Of a stretch of 64,000 bases of DNA, positions 1 to 8,105 are shown in pieces; position 1 is the stretch's first letter; every line of letters begins with the position of its first letter. The stretch comes from Hespellia stercorisuis DSM 15480 (lineage in GTDB: Bacteria; Bacillota; Clostridia; Lachnospirales; Lachnospiraceae). The position numbers and the translations under genes are program-made. Location of the stretch: contig NZ_FQZY01000021.1 in NCBI RefSeq assembly GCF_900142165.1, forward strand, positions 1-64,000. The letters run 5' to 3'. The notes under the pieces were generated by a model. It saw only the letters and a program-made list of their open reading frames with translations, was not told the DNA's origin and ran no database searches.

Positions 1-5
1 ACCAA

Positions 6-362
6 TTACCGAAATAATATCGCAAAACAGGTTTTAAAAATTCTCTGTTTTGTACAAAAATTAATTAGTTCCCCAAGGGGGTTCTGAACAGTTACAAAAC
101 GTTTTAAAAAGGTGTTGCTTTCCTGGCTGATATATTCGCTTTCCGCAACCAGAGGCGTGTAGATAAATACGCGGCTCTGCTTCTCGTAGGTGAGCGCTTT
201 TTTTGTTACGAGACGTTTGATGAGGGTCTGTATGGTTTTGGGACTCCAGGCTGTCGTACGGGTCAGCCGATCGGTTATGTCATTTGTGCTGATCGGCGCA
301 TATTTCCATACGATTTTCATCACTTCAAATTCAGCCTCGGATATCTGTGGCAGCTTTGACAT
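6..362 (-). CDS. BlaI/MecI-family winged-helix repressor with abnormal C-terminus
   Basis: The first ~85 residues fit the BlaI/MecI/CopY repressor family: a winged-helix DNA-binding domain of about 75 residues (SEAEFEVMKIVW near the start, then the recognition helix around PKTIQTLIKRL at 41-51) and the usual start of the dimerisation segment, FLKRF at 85-89. After that the sequence stops resembling the family and ends at residue 118; the normal acidic C-terminal helices are not recognisable. The start is supported by AGGAGG on the minus strand at 371-376. Family members dimerise on TACA-N2-TGTA operators, and one lies upstream at 438-449. No M56/BlaR1 sensor peptidase gene is in the window; it would have to lie left of position 1. 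The protein may bind DNA weakly or not at all if dimerisation is lost. Confidence 0.72.
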   Translation of the reverse strand: MSKLPQISEAEFEVMKIVWKYAPISTNDITDRLTRTTAWSPKTIQTLIKRLVTKKALTYEKQSRVFIYTPLVAESEYISQESNTFLKRFVTVQNPLGELINFCTKQRIFKTCFAILFR

Positions 363-437
363 ATTGAAAACCTCCTTTGAACAAGTTCAAGTAATAAGCG
401 GTGTATCGTTTAGTGCGTTTGCATTTTTTTCGAACTC

Positions 438-449
438 TTACATATGTAA
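438..449. promoter_or_regulatory. BlaI/MecI-type operator palindrome
   Basis: TTACATATGTAA is a perfect 12-base palindrome containing TACA-TA-TGTA, the core of operators bound by BlaI/MecI repressors. It lies about 76 bases upstream of the BlaI-like gene and about 113 bases upstream of the divergent ECF sigma gene, so it could serve autoregulation and possibly control of both directions. The operator function is inferred from the family motif. The rest of the 363-562 gap is AT-rich; a second dyad, TTGAAC-AA-GTTCAA, lies at 377-390. Confidence 0.6.
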
Positions 450-511
450 TATATTATAAATGCTGTTAGGATGAATGTCAAATATGAAAATAATAAAAAA
501 AGCAGAAAAGG

Positions 512-541
512 TTGCCTTTTTGTGAAAGAATTTCGTTATAT
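512..541 (+). promoter_or_regulatory. Possible promoter of the ECF sigma operon
   Basis: TTGCCT at 512-517 and TTATAT at 536-541 are separated by 18 bases and precede the GGAGG ribosome-binding site at 551-555 of the sigma gene. The match to a vegetative promoter is only moderate. An autoregulated ECF promoter could be present instead, but no clear bipartite ECF motif was recognised. Confidence 0.3.
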
Positions 542-562
542 ATCATATACGGAGGAGCAGCA

Positions 563-1075
563 GTGAACGACAGAAAAACAGTGAAAAATATTTTGACCGG
601 TGAAACAGAGTACGTGGAGGTTCTAATACAGAAGTATTATGGGGATATTTATGCCTATTGCTATCAGCATTTGTTTGATAAGCATATGGCACAGGATATC
701 ACTCAGGAAACCTTTTTGCGTTTTTTGAAAAATCTGGAATCTTACAAGCATACGGGAAAGCTGAAAAATTATTTATATATTATAGCAAAAAATATAATTA
801 GAGATTATCTGAAAAAACAAGATCGGAGATGCCTGTCGTATTCGAATGCAGAGCCAATCGTCAGCAATATGGAAAATACAGTATTGGAATTAGAGATAAA
901 AAGTATTTTAGATTCATTGGAAGAAGAGGAGAGAGAACTTATAATTTTACGATATTATCAGGATATGACGTTTGCAGACATTTCCCGAATTATAGGCAAG
1001 CCGATGTCCACAGTAAAATATTCATTGAAGAAATTAGAAAAGAAAATCGGGGATAGACTGAAAGGAGAGTACTGA
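563..1075 (+). CDS. ECF-type RNA polymerase sigma factor
   Basis: This 170-residue sigma-70 family protein contains only regions 2 and 4, as ECF sigma factors do. Region 2 covers about residues 15-85 (QDITQETFLRFLKNL for core binding, then the -10 recognition stretch to about 85). Region 4 covers about 110-165, with the helix-turn-helix MTFADISRIIGKPMSTVKYS. The GTG at 563 is preferred as start because GGAGG lies at 551-555; an in-frame ATG further upstream has no such site. The stop overlaps the start of the next gene (TGATG), so the two are probably translationally coupled. It heads a four-gene operon with a membrane protein and an ABC exporter. By analogy with other ECF loci, it likely directs transcription of its own operon in response to envelope stress or an antimicrobial; that role is inferred. 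Confidence 0.85.
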   Translation: MNDRKTVKNILTGETEYVEVLIQKYYGDIYAYCYQHLFDKHMAQDITQETFLRFLKNLESYKHTGKLKNYLYIIAKNIIRDYLKKQDRRCLSYSNAEPIVSNMENTVLELEIKSILDSLEEEERELIILRYYQDMTFADISRIIGKPMSTVKYSLKKLEKKIGDRLKGEY

Positions 1076-1836
1076 TGAGAAATTATAAAATAAAAAAGGC
1101 ATTAAATTTTAGTGTCCCGGAATATGATGCTGAAGCGTTGGAAAGAACAATGACTTTTTCAAAAAACATCGATTATGGAGTCGAGAAACAAAGGATGACC
1201 GAGGTACAAAGTATATTAGCGCAGATAAAATTCATTCCGATGAAAGCATGGGCGGGGAAGTTCGCCATAGCATGTCTTCTGAACGCAGGTATTCTGGTTG
1301 AAACACAGGTGGGAAATGCGAGTTTGTGGATGATAATATCGATATGTATTCCCTTGCTGTGTCTGACGGGTACAAATGAAATATGCAATATTATGCAGCC
1401 GGAATTGAAAAGTCTGCTTCTGACCGTTCGTTACTCAATGAAAAAAATTATTTTAATCAGGCTGCTCATATTTGGGGTGATCGATCTCCTGATTTTGTTA
1501 TTAACTGCGGGAGCTGCTTTTTTTGCGGACTTATATGCAGGGTGGAATGACTTGCTGTATGTCATTATGCTCTACAATTTGATGTGTATGGGCTGCATTT
1601 ATATTATAAATCACATCAGGGAAACAAATGCAGTCTTCGCCTGTTCTGTCTGGGGCGTCAGTCTGATTACCATGAATTTGATCATTAAAAATACGTTTGC
1701 TGAATTAGTGGCGGGTAAGGAAAATATGATTCTGTTATTGATCATTGCACTCACAATCTGGCGGATTTTGACGGAAATAAGTAATATGTTAGGAGGATTA
1801 CAGGAACATGAAATTAACAGTCAGCAATTTGTCTAA
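1075..1836 (+). CDS. Polytopic membrane protein, candidate anti-sigma factor
   Basis: The family was not recognised. The 253-residue product has a charged, predicted cytoplasmic N-terminal segment of about 60 residues, followed by six hydrophobic stretches typical of membrane helices (about residues 63-78, 82-98, 122-150, 158-180, 185-205 and 213-230). It lies between the ECF sigma gene, whose stop it overlaps, and the ABC ATPase gene, which it overlaps by 29 bases. That position and a cytoplasmic domain fused to membrane helices are what one expects of a membrane-bound anti-sigma factor. No zinc-binding HxxxCxxC anti-sigma motif is present, so it could instead be an accessory subunit of the exporter. 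Base composition is AT-rich like the rest of this operon. Confidence 0.65.
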   Translation: MRNYKIKKALNFSVPEYDAEALERTMTFSKNIDYGVEKQRMTEVQSILAQIKFIPMKAWAGKFAIACLLNAGILVETQVGNASLWMIISICIPLLCLTGTNEICNIMQPELKSLLLTVRYSMKKIILIRLLIFGVIDLLILLLTAGAAFFADLYAGWNDLLYVIMLYNLMCMGCIYIINHIRETNAVFACSVWGVSLITMNLIIKNTFAELVAGKENMILLLIIALTIWRILTEISNMLGGLQEHEINSQQFV

Positions 1837-2680
1837 ACAATTTAAAAACAAGTCAGCAGTAGATGGCTTAAGTATCGAGTTGAAAGAAGGAGTCTATGGA
1901 CTTTTGGGTGCCAACGGTGTCGGGAAAACGACATTCATTCAGATGTTGTGTGGGATTTTATCGCCCACGGAGGGAGAAATAAGATTTAATGAGAAAAATA
2001 TAATGGACTTAGGCGAGGCATATAGAGATATATTGGGATATGTGCCGCAGGATTTTGGATATTTCCCGGAATTTACGGCAGAAAAATTTATGCTGTATAT
2101 TGCAGCAGTTAAAGGCCTTCCCGCACATTATGCAAAAGAGTCTGTACAAAAACTATTGGGGAAAGTCAACCTGCAAAAAGCCTCGGATAAAAAAATAAAA
2201 ACATTTTCCGGCGGAATGAAGAAAAGGCTCGGGATTGCACAGGCTCTTCTGAATGATCCGAAAGTACTGATATTAGATGAACCTACAGCGGGCCTTGATC
2301 CAAAAGAAAGAGCATATTTCAGAGGGATGATTTCAGACTTGTCAAAAGACAGGATTGTTATCTTGTCTACCCATATTGTATCTGATGTTGAATATATAGC
2401 CGATGAAATCATTTTTATGAAGGACGGGAAAATTGAATCCAGAGGGAGTGTGCGTGCATTGATTCAGACTTTGACAGGAAAAGTGTGGGAGGGGAATGTA
2501 GCGGAAAAGGATGTCGGCAAATACAGTGAAAAATATAGTGTGGTCAATTCACATTTTTCAGATAAAAGAACCTATATCCGGCTCATTGCTGATAAAAAAC
2601 CGTCGATAGATTTTAAAGAGGCGGAACCGACATTGGAAGATGTCTATATCAATATATTTCGCACAAAGGAGGCAGAATGA
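1808..2680 (+). CDS. ABC exporter ATP-binding protein
   Basis: This 290-residue ABC ATPase of the ABC-2 type energises the membrane protein encoded next. It shows Walker A GANGVGKT at 34-41, Q-loop near VPQDFGY at 79, signature SGGMK at 134-138, Walker B LILDEP at 154-159 and the switch histidine in STHIVSD at 189. The C-terminal ~80 residues form the variable accessory region common in drug and bacteriocin exporters. AGGAGG at 1791-1796 supports the start, which lies inside the preceding gene. It likely exports a peptide, antibiotic or lipid-linked molecule; the substrate cannot be told from sequence. Confidence 0.92.
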   Translation: MKLTVSNLSKQFKNKSAVDGLSIELKEGVYGLLGANGVGKTTFIQMLCGILSPTEGEIRFNEKNIMDLGEAYRDILGYVPQDFGYFPEFTAEKFMLYIAAVKGLPAHYAKESVQKLLGKVNLQKASDKKIKTFSGGMKKRLGIAQALLNDPKVLILDEPTAGLDPKERAYFRGMISDLSKDRIVILSTHIVSDVEYIADEIIFMKDGKIESRGSVRALIQTLTGKVWEGNVAEKDVGKYSEKYSVVNSHFSDKRTYIRLIADKKPSIDFKEAEPTLEDVYINIFRTKEAE

Positions 2681-3909
2681 AAAAATTAGTTTATTTCGAG
2701 TGGAAACGCATCTGGATGGGAAAGTTGATTAAATTATCACTGATTGGCTGCTGCGTTTTTATCGTGTTCTGTTTTTACTCAAGCATAGCGCAGATAAGTG
2801 CGACTGATTTAAATGGTGCGGTGCACTCTGGACTTCAGGGAGCAGCGGTATTAAAAGAAACGAGACCTGAACAAGTGTTGGACGAGCGCAGAGTCAAAGA
2901 AATTATTTCTGAATATTTAGACTATACAGCGCATCCGGAGACTTCATCTGATCAGGAGAAATTTCAATATTTGACGGAAGAAATGTATCTGAAATATTAC
3001 GTGCCAAACAGGGACCTGCTGACTCTGATTTCTTCCGTTTACACTCCTCTGGGTGAAAATTATAGTCTGAAAGAATCCTTTGAAGCCGGTATGAATACGG
3101 ATTTTTATTCCGCGAGGAAAGAGCGGGTGAAAGAGTGGCTTCAGATGAAAGAAAGGAGAGGACTTTTGAAGGGCATAGAGAAAGAATACTGGCTGGAGGA
3201 AGATGCCGGAGTTCCAACATATGTATATGGATATTATAAAGGCTGGGAGGATATTTTAAACAGCTCCAGCTGGCTGATTTTGATTATGATTGTAATCTGT
3301 ATTGGAACTGCGCCGGTTTTCGCAGGCGAATACCAGACGAAATCGGATTCCCTGTTATTATCCTTAAAGTATGGAAAAAATAAACTTATAAAGGCGAAAC
3401 TGACGGCTTCTCTGTTGTACGCAACTCTGGTGTATTGTGGGATTGTGCTGAGTTATTCTCTGGCTTATCTGCTCATATTGGGAGCCGAAGGAGGAGATCT
3501 GCCGCTGCAATTGATCAATACATATCCGATCAGCTATAATCTCACAATCAAGCAGGCGGTTATTCTATTTCTGCTGCTAATGTATGCAGCGGTGCTGCTT
3601 ATGGTGTGTGTGACATTATTTATGTCATCGGTATTCAAAAGCTCATATACGGTCATTATCGTTGATTTTTTATTGATTGTAATTCCGTCATTTTTATACT
3701 TCAGTATGGGAGGATATTTATGGCAGCATATATTGGCGCTGTTCCCATCAAAAATAACCGAGTTCAAATATGATGATTATATAACGTATTCGATGGGCGG
3801 CTTTGTGCTGGAGCATCTGACAACCTTAATCATCAGCTACGCAGTTCTCTGTGTGTTGTTCATGGGAGCAGCGTATCAGAAGTTCAGAATGCATGAGGTA
3901 AATAGGTAA
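2677..3909 (+). CDS. ABC-2 type exporter permease
   Basis: This 410-residue membrane subunit overlaps the ATPase gene by four bases (ATGA). It has one N-terminal membrane helix (about residues 15-36), a large predicted extracellular domain of about 150 residues, and then five or six helices in the C-terminal half. That is the topology of ABC-2 permeases with an extracytoplasmic domain between helices 1 and 2, as in bacitracin or lantibiotic-resistance-like exporters. It pairs with the ATPase at 1808-2680 and is the last gene of the operon. No convincing terminator is seen in the following 264 bases. Confidence 0.82.
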   Translation: MKKLVYFEWKRIWMGKLIKLSLIGCCVFIVFCFYSSIAQISATDLNGAVHSGLQGAAVLKETRPEQVLDERRVKEIISEYLDYTAHPETSSDQEKFQYLTEEMYLKYYVPNRDLLTLISSVYTPLGENYSLKESFEAGMNTDFYSARKERVKEWLQMKERRGLLKGIEKEYWLEEDAGVPTYVYGYYKGWEDILNSSSWLILIMIVICIGTAPVFAGEYQTKSDSLLLSLKYGKNKLIKAKLTASLLYATLVYCGIVLSYSLAYLLILGAEGGDLPLQLINTYPISYNLTIKQAVILFLLLMYAAVLLMVCVTLFMSSVFKSSYTVIIVDFLLIVIPSFLYFSMGGYLWQHILALFPSKITEFKYDDYITYSMGGFVLEHLTTLIISYAVLCVLFMGAAYQKFRMHEVNR

Positions 3910-4081
3910 AGAGGACAGATTGTGTTCAATCCTGCCCGCTCCGCCAACATGCCAGTTACTGTGTAACAATAATAAATGAAAAGTTAAATCTTTTTGAAAG
4001 AAAGTAAAATAAAAGCCATTTTTCTTTTCCAAAGCTTAACAAAGAGTTTACTGATTGGAACTAGAACGGGATTTTCTCTTT

Positions 4082-4090
4082 TGCTATACT
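4082..4090 (+). promoter_or_regulatory. Possible extended -10 promoter of the importer operon
   Basis: TGCTATACT at 4082-4090 (TG-N-TATACT) is an extended -10 element about 84 bases upstream of the binding-protein start. No good -35 is found at 17 bases, as is common for extended -10 promoters. Nothing else was recognised in the 3910-4173 gap. Confidence 0.35.
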
Positions 4091-4173
4091 GGTCAAGTGC
4101 TAGGGTCACAGGACTGACACACACAATGCACAAAAAAATCAAAAAAGAAGTAAAGTATGTCGGAGGAGAAAGA

Positions 4174-5277
4174 ATGAAGAAGAAAATTATCAGCGTATTA
4201 TTGGTGAGCGCAATGGTGGCATCGATGGCTGCCGGATGTGGTAGTTCAAAAGCGTCAGCACAAGAGACAGTAGACTTAAATAGTATGACCGTAGATGAAA
4301 TCGCAGCAAAAGCAACAGAAGATGGAACGGTTGAATCCGTAGGAATGCCGGACACATGGGCAAACTGGGGTGAGACATGGAAGGGAATCACAGATACATA
4401 CGGCATTTCCCATACGGATACAGATATGTCTTCTGCAGAAGAGATTTCATTATTCAAGACAGAGGGTAAGGACGCAACAAAGGATATCGGTGATGTTGGT
4501 CAGGCATTCGGACCGGTGGCAGAAAAAGAAGGTGTTACATTAAAGTATAAGACAAGCAACTGGGATACCATTCCGGATTGGGCAAAGGATGATGATGGTG
4601 ACTGGATCATCGGATATTATGGAACAATGTCCATCATCACAAACAACAAAATCGTGGACAAAGCACCGACTTCATTTGACGATGTCTTAAAAGGTGATTA
4701 CATGGTAGCTGTTGGTGATGTCGCATCAGCAACACAGGCACAGTACGCAGTCTTAGCGGCAGCAATCGCATACGGTGGAGATGAGTCTAATATTCAGCCT
4801 GGATTAGACTATTTCAAAAAGCTTGCTGAGCAGGGAAGACTTGACTTAGGTGAATTTACACAGGCGCGTATTGAAAAAGGTGAAGTTGGAATCGCATTCC
4901 TTTGGGATTACAATGCGCTCGGATACCGTGAGCAGTTTGTCGCAAACAATGCAGCAGCAGATTTTGATGTGTGCATTCCTTCTGAGGCATCTATCCAGAG
5001 TGGTTACTGTACCATTATCAATGCATTCACAAAAAGACCGTATGCAGCAGCAGCGGCAAGAGAGTATATTCTGAGTGATCAGGGACAGATTAACCTTGCG
5101 AAAGGATATGCAAAACCGGTACGTGACGTAGAACTTCCGGAAGACGTAGCATCCAAGCTGCTGGATGACAGCCAGTATAAAAATGCGAGAATGGTGGAAG
5201 ACCAGGAGGCATGGGATGCAACTGCAAAAACAATCGGTTCATTATGGCAGGAGCAGGTTGTCGCTTACGCAAAATAA
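4174..5277 (+). CDS. ABC importer substrate-binding lipoprotein
   Basis: The 367-residue product begins with a lipoprotein signal peptide (KKK, hydrophobic stretch, AAGC lipobox with Cys22) and continues as a type II periplasmic binding protein of the Fe/thiamine/polyamine/aminoethylphosphonate class (family 1-like fold). It should be anchored to the outer face of the membrane and deliver a small solute to the permeases at 5404-7046. The ATG at 4174 is chosen because GGAGGAG lies at 4162-4168 and the signal peptide starts there; the upstream in-frame extension lacks a signal. A hairpin with a T run follows the gene, so this component is probably made in excess over the membrane subunits. The linked PHP hydrolase suggests a phosphorylated or ester substrate, but this is inference. 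Confidence 0.88.
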   Translation: MKKKIISVLLVSAMVASMAAGCGSSKASAQETVDLNSMTVDEIAAKATEDGTVESVGMPDTWANWGETWKGITDTYGISHTDTDMSSAEEISLFKTEGKDATKDIGDVGQAFGPVAEKEGVTLKYKTSNWDTIPDWAKDDDGDWIIGYYGTMSIITNNKIVDKAPTSFDDVLKGDYMVAVGDVASATQAQYAVLAAAIAYGGDESNIQPGLDYFKKLAEQGRLDLGEFTQARIEKGEVGIAFLWDYNALGYREQFVANNAAADFDVCIPSEASIQSGYCTIINAFTKRPYAAAAAREYILSDQGQINLAKGYAKPVRDVELPEDVASKLLDDSQYKNARMVEDQEAWDATAKTIGSLWQEQVVAYAK

Positions 5278-5329
5278 AGACGACCAAAGCAGATAGTTTG
5301 GCTATCTATCCTACAAATGTAAACATGGA

Positions 5330-5362
5330 GGAGGCTGCTGCAGATGCAGCAGTCTCCTTTTT
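5330..5362 (+). terminator. Intra-operon terminator/attenuator hairpin
   Basis: A 12-bp stem (GGAGGCTGCTGC at 5330-5341 with GCAGCAGTCTCC at 5346-5357, one G-T pair, loop AGAT) is followed by TTTTT. It sits between the binding-protein gene and the first permease gene. Such hairpins often set a high ratio of binding protein to membrane components, by partial termination or by protecting the upstream mRNA end. Confidence 0.75.
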
Positions 5363-5403
5363 GAAAAAAGAATCTAAAAAAATTCCAAAAAGAGGGAAAA
5401 AGG

Positions 5404-6249
5404 ATGAAATCAAAAAAGAAAGCATATTTATTTGCCATGGTTCCGTTCCTGGCATTATGCATATTGTTTGAAATTATTCCGGTAATCTACACGGTGATCA
5501 GAGGATTCATGCCGGAGGGCGGCGCTCTGGGATTCACACTGGATAATTTCACGTACATTTTTACAACAATGCTTTATAAGAAAGCAATTACAAACAGTCT
5601 GATGATCTCCATACTGTCATCACTGATCGGCATTATCGTTGCATTTATCGGGGCAAAGGCAGTCCATGACGGAGTTGGAAAGCTGAGCCAGACATTTATG
5701 AGTATTCTGAACATGGTATCCAATTTCTCCGGCGTACCACTTGCATTTGCATATATCATCATGCTCGGAAATATCGGTGTCATGACAATGGTCGGTAAAA
5801 ATTATGGAATTGAAGTTCTTGCGAACTTTCCGCTGTATTCTGTCTGGGGACTGCTGATGATCTACGTATATTTTCAGATTCCGCTTGCGACCCTGCTTCT
5901 CATTCCTGCATTTGAGTCAATTCGAAATGAATGGAAAGAGGCAGTGGCACTGCTTGGTGGAAACAAGATGACATTTTGGAAAAAGGTCGGCATTCCGGTG
6001 CTTCTTCCAAGTATCTTAGGTACATTTTCCGTGCTTTTCGCAAATGCGCTGGCGGCTTACGCTTCTGCATATGCACTTCTTATGAACAATGTTACATTGC
6101 TCCCGATCCGTCTGTCCGAGCAGTTTGTCGGAGATATTCAGCAGAGACCAGAATTTGGAAGTGCGATCGCTGTTGTCATGATGGTATTCATGGTAATTGC
6201 AATCGTGATTCAGGATAAAGTGACACCAAAGCAAGGAGGAAAACGATAA
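5404..6249 (+). CDS. ABC importer permease, first subunit
   Basis: This 281-residue inner-membrane permease of the binding-protein-dependent type has six predicted helices. It carries an EAA-loop sequence, EWKEAVALLGGNKMTFWKKV, at about 178-197, which contacts the ATPase. It resembles PotB/CysT-class permeases. The start has AAAAAGG just upstream. Its stop overlaps the start of the second permease by one base (TAATG), so the two are coupled and very likely form a heterodimer. Confidence 0.88.
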   Translation: MKSKKKAYLFAMVPFLALCILFEIIPVIYTVIRGFMPEGGALGFTLDNFTYIFTTMLYKKAITNSLMISILSSLIGIIVAFIGAKAVHDGVGKLSQTFMSILNMVSNFSGVPLAFAYIIMLGNIGVMTMVGKNYGIEVLANFPLYSVWGLLMIYVYFQIPLATLLLIPAFESIRNEWKEAVALLGGNKMTFWKKVGIPVLLPSILGTFSVLFANALAAYASAYALLMNNVTLLPIRLSEQFVGDIQQRPEFGSAIAVVMMVFMVIAIVIQDKVTPKQGGKR

Positions 6250-7046
6250 TGCAGAAAAAGAAAAATATCGGCGCCAGGATCATCGTAATTATTGTGATTG
6301 CTTATTTGCTGGTGCCGCTGATTATGACATTGATCTACTCATTGTTCAAAGAATGGATCGACGTGGTTCCGACTGGATTCACACTTTCGGCATACGTAGC
6401 ACTCTTCACAGACCCGGCATTCTGGCAGTCTGTTGGAAGAACCGTGATCATATCGGTTATCCCGATTGCGTTGTGTACCGTGTTTGTCCTTCTGGCAATG
6501 TATGTGGTGGTAATCTATCATCCGGAATGGGACCGTTTTATGCAGATTTTATGTACCATTCCCTATGCGATTCAGGGGGTTATCCTTCCAATCTGTGTGC
6601 TTTCTCTTTATACAAGCGCGCCGGAGCCGCTGAACAATCGTATGGTAATGCTGGTGGCGACTTACATGGTTGTTATTCTTCCCTATGTATATCAGGGGAT
6701 CCGCAACAACATCGCCGGTGTCGGTGCGGGGAGAATGATCGAGGCGGCGCAGATGCTTGGTGCAAGTAAGCTGTATGCATTTTTCAGAGTGGTCATTCCA
6801 AACATCATGAGTGGTGTTACCGTATCCGTTATGCTGGCCATGGCAATCGTATTTGGAGATTTTGTTATCATCAACACGCTGGCTGGTGGTCATTTTATGA
6901 CAGCACAGATGTATATGTATGATGTCATGAAAAAATCCGGACAGCGGACCTGCGCGGTTATCATTATATTATTTGTCGTAACCTTGTTGATTTCCGGTTT
7001 TGCATTTGTTCTGCAGTCAAAACAGGGAAATAAAAAAGTAAAGTAG
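6249..7046 (+). CDS. ABC importer permease, second subunit
   Basis: This 265-residue permease is of the PotC-like type, with six predicted helices. Its EAA loop is IEAAQMLGASKLYAFFRVV, at about residue 160. It forms the transmembrane channel with the product of the preceding gene. Four genes (binding protein, two permeases, ATPase) make a complete importer. The ATPase gene starts 25 bases downstream after AGAAAGG. Confidence 0.88.
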   Translation: MQKKKNIGARIIVIIVIAYLLVPLIMTLIYSLFKEWIDVVPTGFTLSAYVALFTDPAFWQSVGRTVIISVIPIALCTVFVLLAMYVVVIYHPEWDRFMQILCTIPYAIQGVILPICVLSLYTSAPEPLNNRMVMLVATYMVVILPYVYQGIRNNIAGVGAGRMIEAAQMLGASKLYAFFRVVIPNIMSGVTVSVMLAMAIVFGDFVIINTLAGGHFMTAQMYMYDVMKKSGQRTCAVIIILFVVTLLISGFAFVLQSKQGNKKVK

Positions 7047-7071
7047 ATTCGAGAGAGAAAGGATAAGTAAA

Positions 7072-8076
7072 ATGGCTTATATTGAATTTAAAGATATTGA
7101 TAAATTTTATGGGAAGAACCACGTGCTAAAGGGGATTAACCTTGAAATAGAACAGGGAGATTTTGTTACTCTTCTGGGACCTTCCGGATGCGGAAAGAGT
7201 ACGCTGCTGCGCTGTCTTGCCGGATTAGAGCAGACATCAGGCGGACAGATCATTCTGGATGGTGAGGATATCACGCAGAAGGATCCGAAGGACAGAAATA
7301 TCGGAATGGTATTCCAGCAGTACAGCCTGTTCCCGAATATGACAGTAAAAGAGAATCTTGCATTTGGTCTGAAGCTGCAGAAGCTTCCGGCAGATGAAAT
7401 CGAAAAGCGTGTAAAGGATTCGGTCGAGATGGTCGAGCTGATCGGAAAAGAAAATGAATATCCATCCAATCTTTCCGGTGGACAGCAGCAGAGAGTCGCA
7501 CTCGCAAGAGGAATCGTCATGCGCCCGAAGGTATTGCTTCTGGATGAGCCGCTCAGTGCCATTGATGCAAAACTGAGAAAATCACTGCAGACAAGTATCC
7601 GCGAGATTCATAAGGAACTGGGACTGACTTCCGTATTCGTTACCCACGATCAGGATGAGGCGATGGTAATGTCAGATGTCATTCATCTGTTCCACAACGG
7701 TATCATCGAGCAGTCTGGAAATCCGGTCAACATTTATACAAAACCTGCGACATCTTTTGCAGCAGGATTTATCGGAAACTATAATATCTTAGATAAGAAG
7801 GATATGAAGCAGCTGACCGGAAAAGACTGGAGCGGAGACGTTGCAATCCGTCCTGAGACACTGCGCATTTCACGTGAGCAGATCACCACTGGAGAAAGCT
7901 ACAAAATGCAGGGCGTAATTCTTGACCGTGTACCGAGAGGAAACGTTCTTCGTTACAAAGTCCGCACAAACAATGTTGATGTACATGTGGATGTATTATT
8001 CAGAAGCGCATCAATGTATGAAATCGGAGACACCGCATTCATGGCACTCGCGGATCACAACTGTGTACGCTTGTAA
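7072..8076 (+). CDS. ABC importer ATP-binding protein, PotA/FbpC-like
   Basis: The 334-residue ATPase has Walker A GPSGCGKS at 36-43, Q-loop FQQYSLFP at 81-88, signature LSGGQ at 134-138, Walker B LLLDEP at 155-160 and the D-loop LSAIDA. The region after about 235 fits a TOBE-type regulatory domain found in importers for polyamines, iron, sulfate or aminoethylphosphonate. It energises the permeases encoded just upstream, and the order and close spacing show a single operon. The family does not fix the substrate. Confidence 0.92.
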   Translation: MAYIEFKDIDKFYGKNHVLKGINLEIEQGDFVTLLGPSGCGKSTLLRCLAGLEQTSGGQIILDGEDITQKDPKDRNIGMVFQQYSLFPNMTVKENLAFGLKLQKLPADEIEKRVKDSVEMVELIGKENEYPSNLSGGQQQRVALARGIVMRPKVLLLDEPLSAIDAKLRKSLQTSIREIHKELGLTSVFVTHDQDEAMVMSDVIHLFHNGIIEQSGNPVNIYTKPATSFAAGFIGNYNILDKKDMKQLTGKDWSGDVAIRPETLRISREQITTGESYKMQGVILDRVPRGNVLRYKVRTNNVDVHVDVLFRSASMYEIGDTAFMALADHNCVRL

Positions 8077-8105
8077 GAAGTTGTAATAAATCGAAGGAGA
8101 CAGAT

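Noticed and set aside
377-390. TTGAAC-AA-GTTCAA as a LexA box
   Set aside because: The arms are separated by two bases, not the four required by the Bacillota SOS box.
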